The notes: generated from the letters alone by a model not told the origin. DNA of 64,000 bases from Blakeslea trispora (GCA_025331445.1 JAIWNE010000128.1:1-64000); one strand, 5' to 3'; counted from the stretch's first letter, positions 47,444 to 59,358 are shown. Numbers and translations: made by a program.

Positions 47444-49416
47444 ATTGTTATTTTCTGCATTTCCCTCTCTCCTTTTATATATATACACTATTTTCACAGT
47501 CATTTCGTTTTAAAAAAAATAATAAAATTTCGTTCGAAAAAAAGAAAATGATTACCTTCTTATTCATAGTGAGGAAATTCAACAAGGAAAACTAGATTGA
47601 CTTTTCGTTTAAGCAGTATTCAATTCTTAATGATTAGTAGTTTAATATTAATGCAGACCCTAAAAAGTCTGAAAAGTGGACAAGTTTTCTTTGTTGCGAA
47701 AGTATGGTGTTTTTTTTTTGATTGTGTATTTTCATTACAATCAACGAAAAAAGGTTGGCCTAATAAAAAAAAAAAGCAATGGGTTGGCTCGAAATAAAAA
47801 TGAGTTGTCAAGGCAAAAATGGGTTGCCAATAACTGCTTGTGATTCGGTTGTTCTCATCGCTTGATAAAGAGGTCTCTTCTCTATATAAAGAAAAAGATA
47901 TCAGGGTGATAGTCTCTACTCTATCTATATCGCCCTGTCTTATACAAGTCTTTGCTACATATTCCAAGACTTCTTCTTCCGTACTGTCAGCACTAAATCA
48001 TATTACTTGCATATCATGTTTCTCTTTGTTGTTTATCTGGATGGATGCCTCTTTTGCGAATCACTCATGCATCAAGTCTTTTGTTTTCTTCTTCTGTCTG
48101 TACGTATACTTATGGCTGATACCACATTGACTGACTTGCTCTCATCATAGATATGCTGATGTATTCCCTTCGGTTCATTTCTGTCCAATTGCCTGCTATG
48201 TACTCCATCTTTGGCTTCACTTGTCCATATCTATCCCTCTATCTTATTCTGTCTACCATGTCAAGTATTCTGTTGATTTTGGCCATCATTCCAGCATCAA
48301 CAATTACCTTTTTCTCTCTGATGTATTGTCGTTCTGTGTACCCCGAGCCTCTTCCCATATCGCCATCTTTTTTTTTCTAGAAATACTCTCTATCCACCTA
48401 ATTTCCTTCCGGTACTAGAGGCTTTTGTTTCTCAACTATGATTGAATGTCTCTTTGATTGACTAGAGATTATTCTCGACTACGCTGCTGGTGTTTTGCTA
48501 CGTCTCGTGTTTTTATATCTTTGCTCATGCGTACATGTCTACTCCATCCGGGATGAGCTTACTTTTATCACTTCGAATCGCTTTTTGTGACAGGTGGAAT
48601 ACTGCCTCCAGAATGCTTTTCGTTTGACTATCTTACCGAATCAAACTATTTTGATTGATTGTCGACTGTTGTATTCATCAGGTACCTAGTTGCAACTAAA
48701 AAGAAACTCCATTTTTATGACAAACTACATGTGAAAAGGATCGCGTTTTTTTTTTTCAAGACTTTCTTTACTGTTATTTTTTTATTGCTCTATTATTTTA
48801 AACTCTTGTGTGTACTGATGACAAGCGATCTTTCATTTTGCGTTGCTCATGATGTTGTATTGTTTCAAGACGGCTTTCAAGAAAAAGAAAAGAAGAAAGA
48901 ATTGAGAAAAATGTGTCTCGGTTGTGGACTATATATTTTTTTTAAAGCGCAGCTAGTGCAAATCAATCTACCTAAAGAATAAACAAACAATCAATATATC
49001 AGCCAATGAGGGCATTAATTAGTAATGTAGTCAATCAGCTCTATATAAACAGAGAAAAGAATATATTCTTTATCCTCTTTTTCTTTTCTCTAGTTATTAC
49101 TAAAATGAATATATTCCTTTCAGAAAGTCTCTGTCAGGAATATCTTTGCAAGTAAGATTATAAATGTCACTACACTGTTAATATAACTGAGAACATGACT
49201 AACTCCCTTTCCCTTGGTTAAAGGATTGAGAATTTATAGTGTTTCGATTCAATGAAGCTTTTATAAAGTGCTATGTATTCATCTCGTTCATGACACCAGC
49301 TGTTACACAAAATGGCATGCTCGTTACACAACGAGAACGAAAATTTAAGTCTATTTAGGGGCCAACCTTTCTTTTTGTTGACTGTATTTCTTCATTTATT
49401 CAATAGCTTATATGTG
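47444..49416. other. Gene-poor, pyrimidine-rich region
   Basis: Nearly 2 kb. Plus-strand frames at 47840-48130, 48153-48418 and 48659-48982 are rich in Ser, Phe, Cys and Leu and have no start or splice context I trust. GAATATATTC occurs twice (49059, 49106). I see no gene; a noncoding transcript cannot be excluded. Confidence 0.5.
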
Positions 49417-50447
49417 TCATTTATCTAGATTGATTTGATGATGATAGAGTCTTAGCAAATTTCTTGTTAGCATGGCAACGGTGACTTGGCCTATAGAAGG
49501 CACATAATAGGAAGCTTTTGATTTGACATTGGAGTCAAAGTTTGCAAACATGGAAAAGTTGACAGCTATGACACCTGGTTTCAATAGGGCAGAAGATAAT
49601 TTGAAATCAGGCGAAGGCACACCTGTGATGACAATATCCGATCTTGATACTGCTTGTTCGTACTGTAGTTGAGTAGGGTGCACATCGCAATGATCATGAT
49701 GATCAGGTTTCTCAAAGACCTGTATGCTCTCCATGTCTATCGAGAACACATTGGCACCTTCATTTGCTAAAATGGCTGCCAAAGGTCCACCAGCAATCTT
49801 GCTTCGATTGATAATGGTAACATTTGTTCCTCTTAACCTTTCACACCAAGGGAGTCGTGTATCGTATTTCCCGATGTATTCCAGAACCTATAAAAATAAA
49901 AAAAGTGAGTTCATCACACCCATTTATTTTTATTTTCCCTTACTTTTAAAACGGCAAGAGGTGTACATGGTATTATGTTCTTCATCTTCTTGTCTTGATC
50001 CATAAATCGTTGATTTCGATAGATGTTTTCTATGGCTTTTTGACCAAGGCCTTCCACATCTTTGAATGGATTGATTGTGTTCTGCAATTGAGTATCTGCT
50101 TCGTGACCAAAGATAGGGTAATAAGCCATGATACCGTGTATGCTTGAATCAGCATTTGCTTTTGATATATGTTCATGTATCATCTGCTTGTCCATCTTGC
50201 GTAACTCAAAGTCTATCCCTGTTTCTTTACATACTTTTGCTGTCCATTCTGCATATTTGAATGCACCAGGATCGTTGTTTGCTAAAAGACCAACCAATTT
50301 AGGTCTTAGCTTGTCTCTCATGATGATATTCTTGACATGTTTTCTAATTACATGTTCAATCCATTGTTTATTTTTCTCGAGAAAAAAAAAACTTTACCTA
50401 AAAGGTAATGCTATTTTTGACGTTGAAATTGTTTTGCACACTGTCAT
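49417..50447 (-). CDS. MTD1: NAD-dependent 5,10-methylenetetrahydrofolate dehydrogenase (MTD1)
   Basis: Oxidises methylene-THF to methenyl-THF in cytoplasmic one-carbon metabolism, feeding purine synthesis. Exons (minus) are 50398-50447, 49944-50343 and 49417-49887 (306 aa; yeast Mtd1 320). Family marks are PKLVGLLANNDPGAFKYAEW, SSIHGIMAYYPIFG, KDVEGLGQKAIENIY, NIIPCTPLAVLKVLEYIG, then the Rossmann part NVTIINRSKIAGGPLAAILA, SDIVITGVPSPDFKL and IGQVTVAMLTRNLLRL. The pattern is monofunctional MTD1, not the FolD type that also has cyclohydrolase activity. The first exon (MTVCKTISTSKIALPF) comes from a GTAAAG donor and agrees with the yeast N-terminus in length. Confidence 0.94.
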
Positions 50448-50579
50448 TGTCAAAAAAAAAAAAGAAAAAAGAGCAAAAAAAATAAATGAAATCATTAAAG
50501 CGTGGCTTTTTAATTCTTTTTTTTTTAAAAAAAACAAAAATGGTATATGGTAAAATTGGGTTGTTTGCATAATAAATCT

Positions 50580-51581
50580 CTACTTTTTCTTTTTGCCACC
50601 ATTGGAAGGCTTCTTCTTTCCTTGTCGGTTAATTCTTTCAATGTCAGATTTCTTGATAGTCAAGGTAGCTCCCTTCATACGACCAAGACCATTGGTGATG
50701 CCTGGATCACGATCTCTCTTCTTGGGCTTTGTCTTGACATAGAGATGCTTGAGTGATTTATCGTAGATACCCAAATCTTTAGCTTCCTGTAGCTTGGCCA
50801 TCCCCTTCTTCTTGATTGACTCGTCCAAGCTCAATTTGTAGGCCAATGGCATCTTATCGCCCGAAGAGGCCTTTACACCAAGAGTCTCCAACTTCTTCAT
50901 TGTATTTTGTCTTCGTTCCTTTGAGCTCATTTCTTCTCTTTCTATTATCGAATTGAATGGACAAGGTAAGTTAAAAAAAAATTCTCTCGAGAAACCGAAT
51001 TTACCTAATTCTTCCAAAAGATGTGAAGTAGCCAAAAGTTGCTTTAATTCTTGATCATGTCGTTGGTTTTCTCTATTGACAAAAGAAGTCAGTGATGATT
51101 TTCGGGTACTGTTTTTTTTCGAAATTACACTTCTTCTTCCAAATCCTTTGCAGTAGGCTTTTCTTTATGGTTTACTACAGTATGATTTTCTGCCAAAGTG
51201 ATTCGAGAACTCTGCAAGAAAATGATGTAAGTAAAGAGAGTCGATATATAACATTCCTTTCTTTACCAAAAATTGCTTCTTGGAGGCCTTGTCTTCAAAT
51301 GTCTGTTTCTTCTCGAGTACTGAGCCATCAAAGACAACAACACTTTGAGTGACAGACTTTTTTTTTCCAGTCAATGCTTTCTTTCTTTGCTGTTTCAATT
51401 CTTCTCTAAGCAACAAGTTAAAAAGGGGGGAACTGTGATATAAAGCATAGATATATTAGAATTAAAAAAAAAAAGCACCTTACTTTGAGGGAGCTGCCTT
51501 TCTCTTCAATGTTCTCGAGATATGTGCATTGCTGGAAGTGTTTGCCTTTACACTGCTAATCAAGTCAGCTAATGAAGACAT
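50580..51581 (-). CDS. DUF4602 (C1orf131-like) ribosome biogenesis protein
   Basis: Exons (minus) are 51484-51581, 51267-51408, 51129-51211, 51005-51072 and 50580-50941 (250 aa). The N-terminus MSSLADLISSVKANTSS is followed by Lys/Glu-rich helices. The diagnostic C-terminal part has KKLETLGVKASSGDKMPLAY and ITNGLGRMKGATLTIKKSDI, which matches the G-x-GRM-x-GxL-x-I-x-x-DI end of the DUF4602 family. The human member C1orf131 is part of the small-subunit processome. It ends in a Lys-rich GKKKPSNGGKKKK, fit for rRNA or nucleolar binding. It lies 132 nt from the MTD1 start, same strand. Confidence 0.75.
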
Positions 51582-51778
51582 TTTATTGTTAAAAGAAAAA
51601 GAAGGAAAATTGTCCAGAAAAAAAAATGTCAACCCTCTTTTTTTTTATAGCGCAAGCCACAACTCTTAAGTAAGCAATACATAAATCAATGTCTTATGTG
51701 TATGTGCAAATGTTTATTGGTATGGCTTGAGAAACAAATAGATAATAATAAAAAAAAAGAAAAAGATAGAGAAGCTAA

Positions 51779-53411
51779 TTACAATGAGAAACTAGCTCTT
51801 TGGTTATCCAATTGTGGTTTTGCTGAATCATAGATTTGATTCAATAGCTGATCAAAGTCTCTTTTGTCTTCTAAAGTTCTGGAACTTGAAGGTGTAAACT
51901 CAGCATCTTGATTGACAAATCGTTGTTTCTCCAATTGTTGTACTCTGCTAAATAAGCTAGACATAAACATATTGCGTTCTTTTGTAGCAGGCAGACTGTA
52001 TCGCTGTCTGTTATAAGCAGGTCGATTCAATGACTTGACCAGCAAGTCAGTCGTACGAGAGAGATCTTCAAGTAACATTTCTTCATGTGAAATCCAGTCC
52101 TACACCCCCAAGGAAAATGTAAACAAAAGGATATTCAAGAACTTGCTATTGAGACTTACTTGATCTTTATAACGTGTCTTTTCTAAACGAGAAACAAGTC
52201 CATGAATGGAAGCCAGTTCGATATGTCGTTGTTTTTGTGCGCTTAGGACGACTCGTTGATTATCCAATGATCGAGAAGCTGATGTTTGGATCTGAAGGAC
52301 CAAGTCTTGAAGGACCTGTTGTTTTGTCTTGACAGGCAGAGGTGCACATTGATTCTCCAGACGTCCTCTTGAAAGACGCTCAATGTTCTTACTCAAGGTA
52401 GCAGCAGCCAGTTCTTTGATCTGAGTGTCGGTCAGACAGACACGCTGGTTATTAAGCCTGGGTGCTGTATGAGAGAGTCGATCGATAGCGTCCAACAGTT
52501 GATCTAGGTCGTGGGTTGTTTCCATGGCGGAATCGTACGTAGGGAGCTTTTCTTTCACCTTTTCGGATACCCGATCGCTTTCGTTGTAAGCAGGAGGTGC
52601 AACATGAATGGCCAGTTTGGAGACAATGTTCATCAAATGGTCCATTTCATCCCACAACATGATCATTTCCTGGCTTGCATCTCGCTCGATCATCGACAGG
52701 ATACCCTGTGCTCGTTCATGTTGGAACGTACTTACTTTATCATGCAACTCTTGTTGTAAGAAGCTAATGTCATCTGTCGTGGGCACCAATCTGTCTTCTT
52801 CTGTCTGTTGCGTCGAATTCAGCTCGAGCAAGCGATAGATGTCATTCAAGAGAGCAGCTATCGAACAAGAGAGCGTGTAGTTTTGATGGGTATGGTTGGC
52901 TGAATGAGAGTCTAGGATACGATAGACATCAGACATAAGAGCAGGTGGTGGGGTGGATTGGCTACGACTCATGCCATGTGAGAATTCTTGCAAGACACTG
53001 GTATGTTGTGTAATCGAACCAAGTAAGCTGGTGCCTCTCATGCAGGACGAATCAGATAAACGTCGACGATTGTTGTGCGGAGGTAATTCTGCAATGATTT
53101 GTTTCAATAGAGCGTCTAGAGCAACAAGACAGGTATATTTGACGGATTGTAATGATTCGACCACTTGAGGTGATAGGCAGCACAAGTTGAGGTACTCTAC
53201 GGGTTCTTTAGCGAGATCGTTCAAGAGATCTTGGTCATCTCTGACTGAAGAAGAGTCAGTGGCAATAGGTATTGTTTCTCTATCTTCCTGCTTTTTTTTT
53301 TTTTAAATTTGTAAATGATGGTTATGATTAGGGAATGGTATAAATCAATCAGTTTATTGTGCTATCATTTACAATGGATTTAGCTTGCTTTTTTCTCTCT
53401 AGTGTAGCCAT
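51779..53411 (-). CDS. Unrecognised protein with repeated (L/D)NQR motifs, 495 aa
   Basis: Exons (minus) are 53373-53411, 52160-53287 and 51779-52099. I do not recognise the family. The first 40 residues are charged (MATLERKKQAKSIEDRE). The rest is helical, with a Ser/Pro-rich break (MSRSQSTPPP). The C-terminal ~240 residues show about seven spaced copies of a short motif: PRLNNQRVCL, GRLENQCAPL, RSLDNQRVVL, TRYKDQDWI, PAYNRQRYSL, QRFVNQDAEF and PQLDNQRASF. The copies are 27-47 residues apart and alternate with predicted helices (LDQLLDAIDRLS, LATLSKNIERL-like). This looks like a tandem helical repeat. The exon 2-3 join and the GAAGAT acceptor of exon 2 keep phase 0. Confidence 0.7.
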
Positions 53412-53788
53412 TTTTTTTTTATCAATGCAAAAAAAAAAGAAAATAAAAAAAGAGAGAAACAAAAATCTAATAAAAAAAAAGTAGCTATTTATACTTGAAA
53501 TTCATTGTATTTATTTAAAAAAAGGAGAAAAATCACAATATGAAAAAGCTATTAATTGATCATTTTCCATACCTTGAATCTATTTCTTTTTTTTTCTCTC
53601 TCTTTTATTTTCTGCCATTTTTCTTTCTTTTTTTTTTTTCTCTCTCTCTGTTCTCCTTAAACTCAAAATACAAATAATCGTACGTGAATTGAAAACGATA
53701 AATAGTTCTTTCTAATAATAATAATAATAATATTTTTTTTTTTTACTAGAAGAACAAATAATAAAGAATTTCGTATTTTGTGTGGCGA
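53412..53788. other. Divergent promoter region
   Basis: Highly AT-rich, with long T/C runs (53586-53650) and an (AAT)n microsatellite at 53715-53733. Shared by the NQR-motif gene and KAR5. Confidence 0.55.
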
Positions 53789-55401
53789 ATGAAATATACT
53801 TTATTGATAATTATGCAAAGTTTCATCTATACATTACTGGCTTATGATATAAAGGAAAATAGCAAGTATCTCATTTGTCATTCTAAAAAAGACAACTCAT
53901 CTTGCTATCCCCCAGTGTCTTTGTATAGAGAAAGGATTGTGGTTGACCATGGTTTAGGTAAAATAAGCATAAAACCTGTTTGTGCAAAGATCAACACATG
54001 TTTGTGTAACACTTTAAAGAGCTGTACAAGCAACTTCATCATCAAGAGTCAGATTGTTACAAAAGAGTCAGTACTGAGTTATCTCAAGGTTGTGCTTCAC
54101 TTGAATTGGATAGTGCTCAACATATTGAATGTAATTTTACTTTCTACGTGTGTCATTTATCACTCCTTATATGTATTTCTTTAGATGCTATTAAGCTTAC
54201 GTTATGTGAATTATCTTTGGCACAACTCAAAATACCAACTGAATGTCATTCTGTATCGAAAAACTCACCTAAATTGAGACATTGTGTCAGGTATAATAGA
54301 AAAAAAGTGAAAGAAAAGACAAGTTAGAAAAAAGAGACTATAAAAATCAAGATTGATGCTTGTTTTCTTATTTTTAGAAAATTATCTCATTCGCCACAAA
54401 CATGGACTTCTTATAGTGGTAAGATAGATCAGACTAGTCCTTTTCTTTTCTTAATCATCATCTCTATAGGTTATTTCCGAGATGTAGGAAAGTATATATA
54501 GGTGAGAGAGGGGACACTCTCTCTTTTTTTTTTTTTCAAAGAAAATTAATGGGCCTAACATAGTCATGATATGTTTCGCTATACGATATCCTCTTGAGAA
54601 AGGTAAAAAAGAAAGAAAGAAATGCGCACATGAATTTCCACAAATCATCATCTTGAAGATATTCTGGAAAAGTGGCATATCAACATGACATTCAATCAAG
54701 CCAAGAATTTCGACATTCTAAACAAACAGCAACAACATCTAATTCAATGGCAGCACCAGGAACTAGCTCTCCTTGACCAATTAAGAAACTCACAAAACAG
54801 GTTGATAGATCAACTAGAGCAGATACGTAGCACACACTTAAAGTCAGCCAATCAAATCCAGTCGATCTTTGAGACACTGGTCCTACTACAGGATCAGGCA
54901 GACTTGATGGTCCATAGGTATCACCAAGTCATGAATCATCAAGTAGAGACCACATCGCATCAGCTGAATGAGCTATCGTTACAACACCAATTAGAGATAG
55001 ATCGTATGGCGAACGCGATGGCCTCTACTTTGGCAGAGGCAGACCGTCGACTGTTGACGCTTGTTCATTCGTTAGTACAGGCATTGGAACATCTGGACCA
55101 GAACAAACAGTTACAGGCAGTCTATTTTGAAGATTGGAAAACGATGGTCCAGCTTGTGAATTCAAGTCTCTCTGAATTGACTCATCATGCCTCTCATCTC
55201 AATCAGAGCTTGAGTCTGATTGATGCACACATCTCGGTCTTTACCTGGCCATTTCAATGGATCCAGATGGCTACAAGAGATATGAGACAGACTGCTCTGA
55301 CTACACTTTGGTATGGTATCTTGTCTTGTAATTTCTACCGAGTGATGCCATCTGTGTTCTGGAAGCGTATCCTTTTCACTTGCTTGACAATTGAAGGCTA
55401 G
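53789..55401 (+). CDS. KAR5: Nuclear fusion protein KAR5/Tht1
   Basis: ER/nuclear-envelope protein needed for fusion of nuclei after mating. Exons are 53789-53957, 54020-54130, 54185-54290, 54378-54418, 54470-54483, 54542-54602 and 54659-55401 (414 aa). A signal peptide (MKYTLLIIMQSFIYTLLAYD) is followed by a Cys-rich luminal domain: ESDCYKRVSTELSQGC, IKLTLCELSLAQLKIPTEC, the family signature SPQTWTSYSGYFRD, and MICFAIRYPLEKDILEKWH. After that comes a long coiled coil (residues ~190-340) and a hydrophobic C-terminus (TTLWYGILSCNFYRVMPSVF). The spliced frame restores all of these, while unspliced frames do not. The C-terminus is not certain: a typical 3' splice site (GCTAAC...CTTTAG, ending at ~55466) might add a further exon. 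Confidence 0.82.
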
Positions 55402-56674
55402 TGTGTTATTCTTCCTTATGGATGACGCTAACCCATTTCTCCTTTTTTCTTGTGTTGCCTTTAGTTCATTATTATGCTTCTCATGTCATTCAAGCTTTTA
55501 AAGCAAATGGTACTAGAGTGATCATTGCTTTGTTGGAGGCAAGTAGAGAGGAGATTCATGCCTTTTTTTTTTTTAAAAAATATTGAACAAGATTGTATTA
55601 GTTTGCCATTGTACAATGTATTCCAATGATAAAACACTGGCATAAGAAAGACAAGGGCAAAAAACCCTCACCTATAAGCACTTCTATGAATATACCATTT
55701 TATCATTTTCAAAGTTACTATCCACCTTACTCTATCAAGGATACGGAAGGATTGTGAAATCACATCCAATTAAAGCACAGAAAATATTAAGGAGAAAGCC
55801 CTATTTCTTCCTGTCAGTCAAGTCATATCATTGCACAATTAATTTATATTATCTGGTTGGTCCAAGTTAACTTGTCTCAACTTGAACTTGCAAATGTATA
55901 TATCAGTCTATCTTGTCTTAACTTGACTTGATTAAAATGGCTCAAATTGAACCAACTGTAGTGTATTTGTGCTGTGATAATTTGTGGTTTCCAGATCAGA
56001 TGTAAAAGATCACTAGAGAGTACTTTCAATCTCATAATGCCACTGAGTCATTTATTGAGCAGTTGATAATTGATGACGCCTATGTCGGCTTTCATCTTCA
56101 ACAATCTTCACATATTATCTATTTACCGCTCACCTCGCCTTGATGCAGAAAAAGCAAAAGAAGAGATAACAAGGTTCTTGGAAATCTAAAATAATTGCAA
56201 ATGATTTTAATTCACACTTTGATGATGAAGAGAACATATTCAATCAATACGATAGCCTAAAAGGACAACTGAATAGTACAGCGAAATACAGGTTGTTTAT
56301 CGACAATATCTTTACTGACATTGTTGATCATGAATTTGGCAGATATATCTCCTTTACCAGTTATCACAATCCACTTTTCATGCAATTCAACGTTTAAATT
56401 GATATATCTATTGTGCTTTGCTTATTCCTTTTTGAACATTGTCGAGAAAAAGAAAATGCTTATATATCTTTACAAGATTGACTCACAAATATTCACATTA
56501 ACATCTATTATAATTATCTTGAGACATATATCACTTGTATTTCTATATCAAATATAATTACTATTTGCACTCTGGATGGCAATCATTACATAATAAAAGT
56601 CACACACGCCTAATCAAAGTACTTGGTCCAAGTTCCCTTGGCTGATTTTTTTTTCTTGTCATTTGTTGTTCACC
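55402..56674. other. Intergenic with a possible gene relic
   Basis: 1.27 kb of AT-rich DNA. Apart from the relic listed at 55937-56189, no supported gene. A short frame at 56321-56557 looks like chance. Confidence 0.5.
55937..56189 (+). pseudogene. Possible small broken gene
   Basis: From the ATG at 55937 one frame reads MAQIEPTVVYLCCDNLWFPD, then TAA (56003), then a protein-like stretch (TREYFQSHNATESFIEQL, DDAYVGFHLQQSSHIIYLPL) and a TGA. A shift of one base near 56141 gives the neat ending RLDAEKAKEEITRFLEI and a stop at ~56189. No introns explain the breaks. It could be a decayed copy or exons of a gene I cannot assemble. The family is not recognised. Confidence 0.3.
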
Positions 56675-57949
56675 ATGTCCGCGACTATAGAGACACCCAT
56701 ACCATCTACAGAAACCAGTTCTACCAAAGTACCTCAAAAAAGCACGCCCGATGCGACATCTTCACCCAAACCAAAGCCAGAAAAGAAGAAAAAGACGAAA
56801 AAGAAACCTAAAAGACGTACACGCAAACTTGCACCCAAGACAAAGGTTGTTGTCCGAAGACTTCCTCCTAACCTTCCAGAAGATATCTTTATGAACTCAG
56901 TCAAGCCTTGGACAGCAGAAGATATTCTCAATTATTCACTTTATGTTCCAGGCAAATTAAGCAAAAGGTTTTGATAAACGCTCTCTTGAAAAAGCCCGTG
57001 CTATTCTAATGCAAATTTACTTTTTAGCAAAGCAAAAGAAAGTGTTTTTTCGCGTGCTTATTTTCAATTCAAAACCATGGAACATGTTATTGCTTTTCAT
57101 CAAGGATTTGATGGTCATTTATTTGTAGATAGTCGAGGTAAAAAAAAAAAAAAGAAAGGACATGCTGAAGAACACTCAATTCATAATATAAAAAAATAGG
57201 CAATGAATACAGGGCTGTTGTTGAATTTGCACCTTATCAAAAAGTGCCCAAGGAACACAAGACGGCAGATGTACGTCAAGGTACAATTGATCAAGATCAA
57301 GATTACCTCGACTTTTTAGAATCCCTTAAGGAAGAAGAAAACACAGCCAATCAGGAACAAAATGAGCCTAATGATGGTCTTTCTCAAATTGAACGTTTGG
57401 AAAATAGAATTGCTATGGTGACAGGTATAGATAGGACCCCATTTTGATGGCTATTTCTTGTTTTTCTTTTCTTAATCCATTCTATCTATAGCCAAAACAT
57501 TAGCTGCTGAACAAGCCAATAAACCCAAGACAACACCCTTACTTGAGCATTTGCGTGCTCAGAAGGCAGCTCAGGTAGCAGCCAAGGCTAAAGCAGCAGC
57601 CAAGAAAAATGCCAAAAGAAAAGCTGAAAAGCAAGCTAAAAAAGCCAATCCTCAAACTGAACCATCCTCACCTTCCGCAACACCTGAAAAAAAGAAAAGA
57701 AGAGACAGAGGTAAAAAGAAGGAAGAGAAGACAGAGGAAGGACAGCCAAAGCCAAGGCCACCTAAAGAACCCAAGGCCAATAAACCGAAAAACAAGCCTT
57801 CTTCTGATACTACTGGAGAATCATCGAAACCCAAGAAATCCAATACAAAGAAGCAAAACAATACTGACAAGTCAAATAAACAACCTCAAGTCATCAAGAT
57901 TCTAAATCGTCAAGCCTCTGCTACTCCTCCTTCTCCTAGTACCAAGTAA
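56675..57949 (+). CDS. UPF3: Nonsense-mediated decay factor UPF3 (Smg4)
   Basis: Exons 56675-56967, 57028-57137, 57200-57424 and 57492-57949 give 361 aa. A basic, disordered start (PEKKKKTKKKPKRRTRK) precedes the Smg4/UPF3 RNP-like domain: KTKVVVRRLPPNLPEDIFMN, SRAYFQFKTMEHVIAFHQGF, DGHLFVDSRGNEYRAVVEFA, and PYQKVPKEHK with the typical acidic DYLDFLESLKEEE. That domain binds UPF2. The Lys/Ala-rich C-terminal part (AAKAKAAAKKNAKRKAEKQA) ends NRQASATPPSPSTK. It bridges the exon-junction complex or the ribosome to UPF1/UPF2. Length is normal for fungal members. Confidence 0.93.
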
Positions 57950-58346
57950 GGAAGAAAAAGGCGATGACCATGCAAAACAATGTTTAGCCAATGGTTGCTT
58001 GAGTGATCTTTTAAAAAAAAGGAAAGATCAGACATATGCAAAAAAACACACAAAAAAAAAGAGATGATTAGCCCTACAGCTATATGTAATTTCACTATTA
58101 AAAATGAATGCCTGATCTTTTTTTTTTAAAAGGAAACTCTGTTTCTTTTCATTAGGCTTCTCTTCTTTATAGTAGGGAAATAAAAAAAAAAGTTTCAGAA
58201 GAAGAAGGCTTCTCTCTCATTAAAAAAGAAAAAAAAAAGAGAATTTCATTGTTTTGGTAATAAAAAAAAAACGTTTTAAAGAAAAAGCATGAAAGTTACG
58301 AGACTTTTTTCCTTGAATTTTTTCTTTTAATTTTTTTTTTTATGCC
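57950..58346. other. Intergenic, no gene seen
   Basis: About 400 nt with many A8-10 and T8-11 runs. A self-complementary stretch (GATCTTTTAAAAAAAAGGAAAGATC, 58002-58026) may form a hairpin. Confidence 0.5.
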
Positions 58347-59358
58347 ATGACGATAGACAATTCATCAATAGCTCAACTTTGTTCATCCGTCAAAAGCATC
58401 ACGCATGGCTTTCAACGCATGACACATAACTTGGAAAATCTGAATCGGATCAACGACTCACTAGACGCCTTTAACCGGTCATTTGGTTCCTTTCTTCTTG
58501 GCTTGGCCATCAACGATACCACGATCGATTGGAAAAAGGCAAGTAATCTATTCTCGAGAATAACGGTTTCTAAACTCTTTGAAAAAACAGAGTCCATCCG
58601 ATCGAGATATTGAATTGTTTAGAGAACGTAAAAGTCAATTGGAATCCATAGGTAAACTTTCTAAAAAAAAATTATAATCACCCTTATCATCTAACTCGAA
58701 AATAGAAGCTACAAAAGCTGTTGTTGTATTAAAAGAAAACCAAGCAACAACTTCAGCCATACCTTCTGCTGTCAACAGCCCAGCCAAGTCCATGACAACC
58801 AACACAGTTCAGAACAGAAAGCGTAAATCGACGGATCAAATGATTCAAAGTACGAAAAAGAAGAGAAAACCAGAAGCTGTGACACATGAATCTGTCTCTC
58901 GTCCGAAATATATGGCCAAGGTGAAATGATGGTTTTTTATTCTATTGGCCCTTTTTTTTTTAACTTATACCTTGTGGATAGATCAATATCAAGAGAACAA
59001 TTGATGGTTTACCTTTAAAGTTTCGAGAAAGTGCAGTAAGTGAACAAGTGTCGATGTGACAAAAATAGTAATCATTTTTTTTTTATTGAAGGGACCAAGG
59101 GCCAGTATGGAATTGGTTTTAAAGGCATTAAGAGTACACTCCACAGGATTGTAAGATGAAAAAGGGGTGTTTGTTTTCTTCAACTTATTGTTGTTTATTA
59201 GATCATTTAAAGAAATAGCTGCTGTAGCCAATATACCCCAACATAAAGTCACTGATTGTGTGAATGCACTCATACATGCCAAAATAGTACATCGAATTGA
59301 AGAAGAGGTAACAAAGTATATGTGCACAATGTATCTTTTTCTTGTAAAGCTAAAGTAA
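58347..59358 (+). CDS. DAM1: DASH complex subunit DAM1-like, with winged-helix-like C-terminus
   Basis: Exons 58347-58538, 58591-58651, 58706-58920, 58982-59035, 59092-59150 and 59202-59358 give 245 aa. Residues 20-70 carry the Dam1 pattern: NLENLNRINDSLDAFNRSFG, then SFLLGLAINDTTIDW. Dam1 couples kinetochores to microtubules in the ten-subunit DASH ring. A basic linker (NRKRKSTDQMIQSTKKKRK) follows. The end, MELVLKALRVHSTGL, SFKEIAAVANIPQHKV and CVNALIHAKIVHRIEEE, reads like a winged-helix DNA-binding fold, unexpected for Dam1. Intron 1 has a GC donor (AAG|GCAAGT, 58539). The C-terminus is uncertain: another frame (KNLVESESIQARSSQIPF) stays open to 59510, and a small exon-like piece lies at 59597-59698. 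Two genes may be joined here. Confidence 0.6.

Noticed and set aside
53715..53733. AAT microsatellite as a special element
   Set aside because: Short ordinary simple repeat in an AT-rich promoter.
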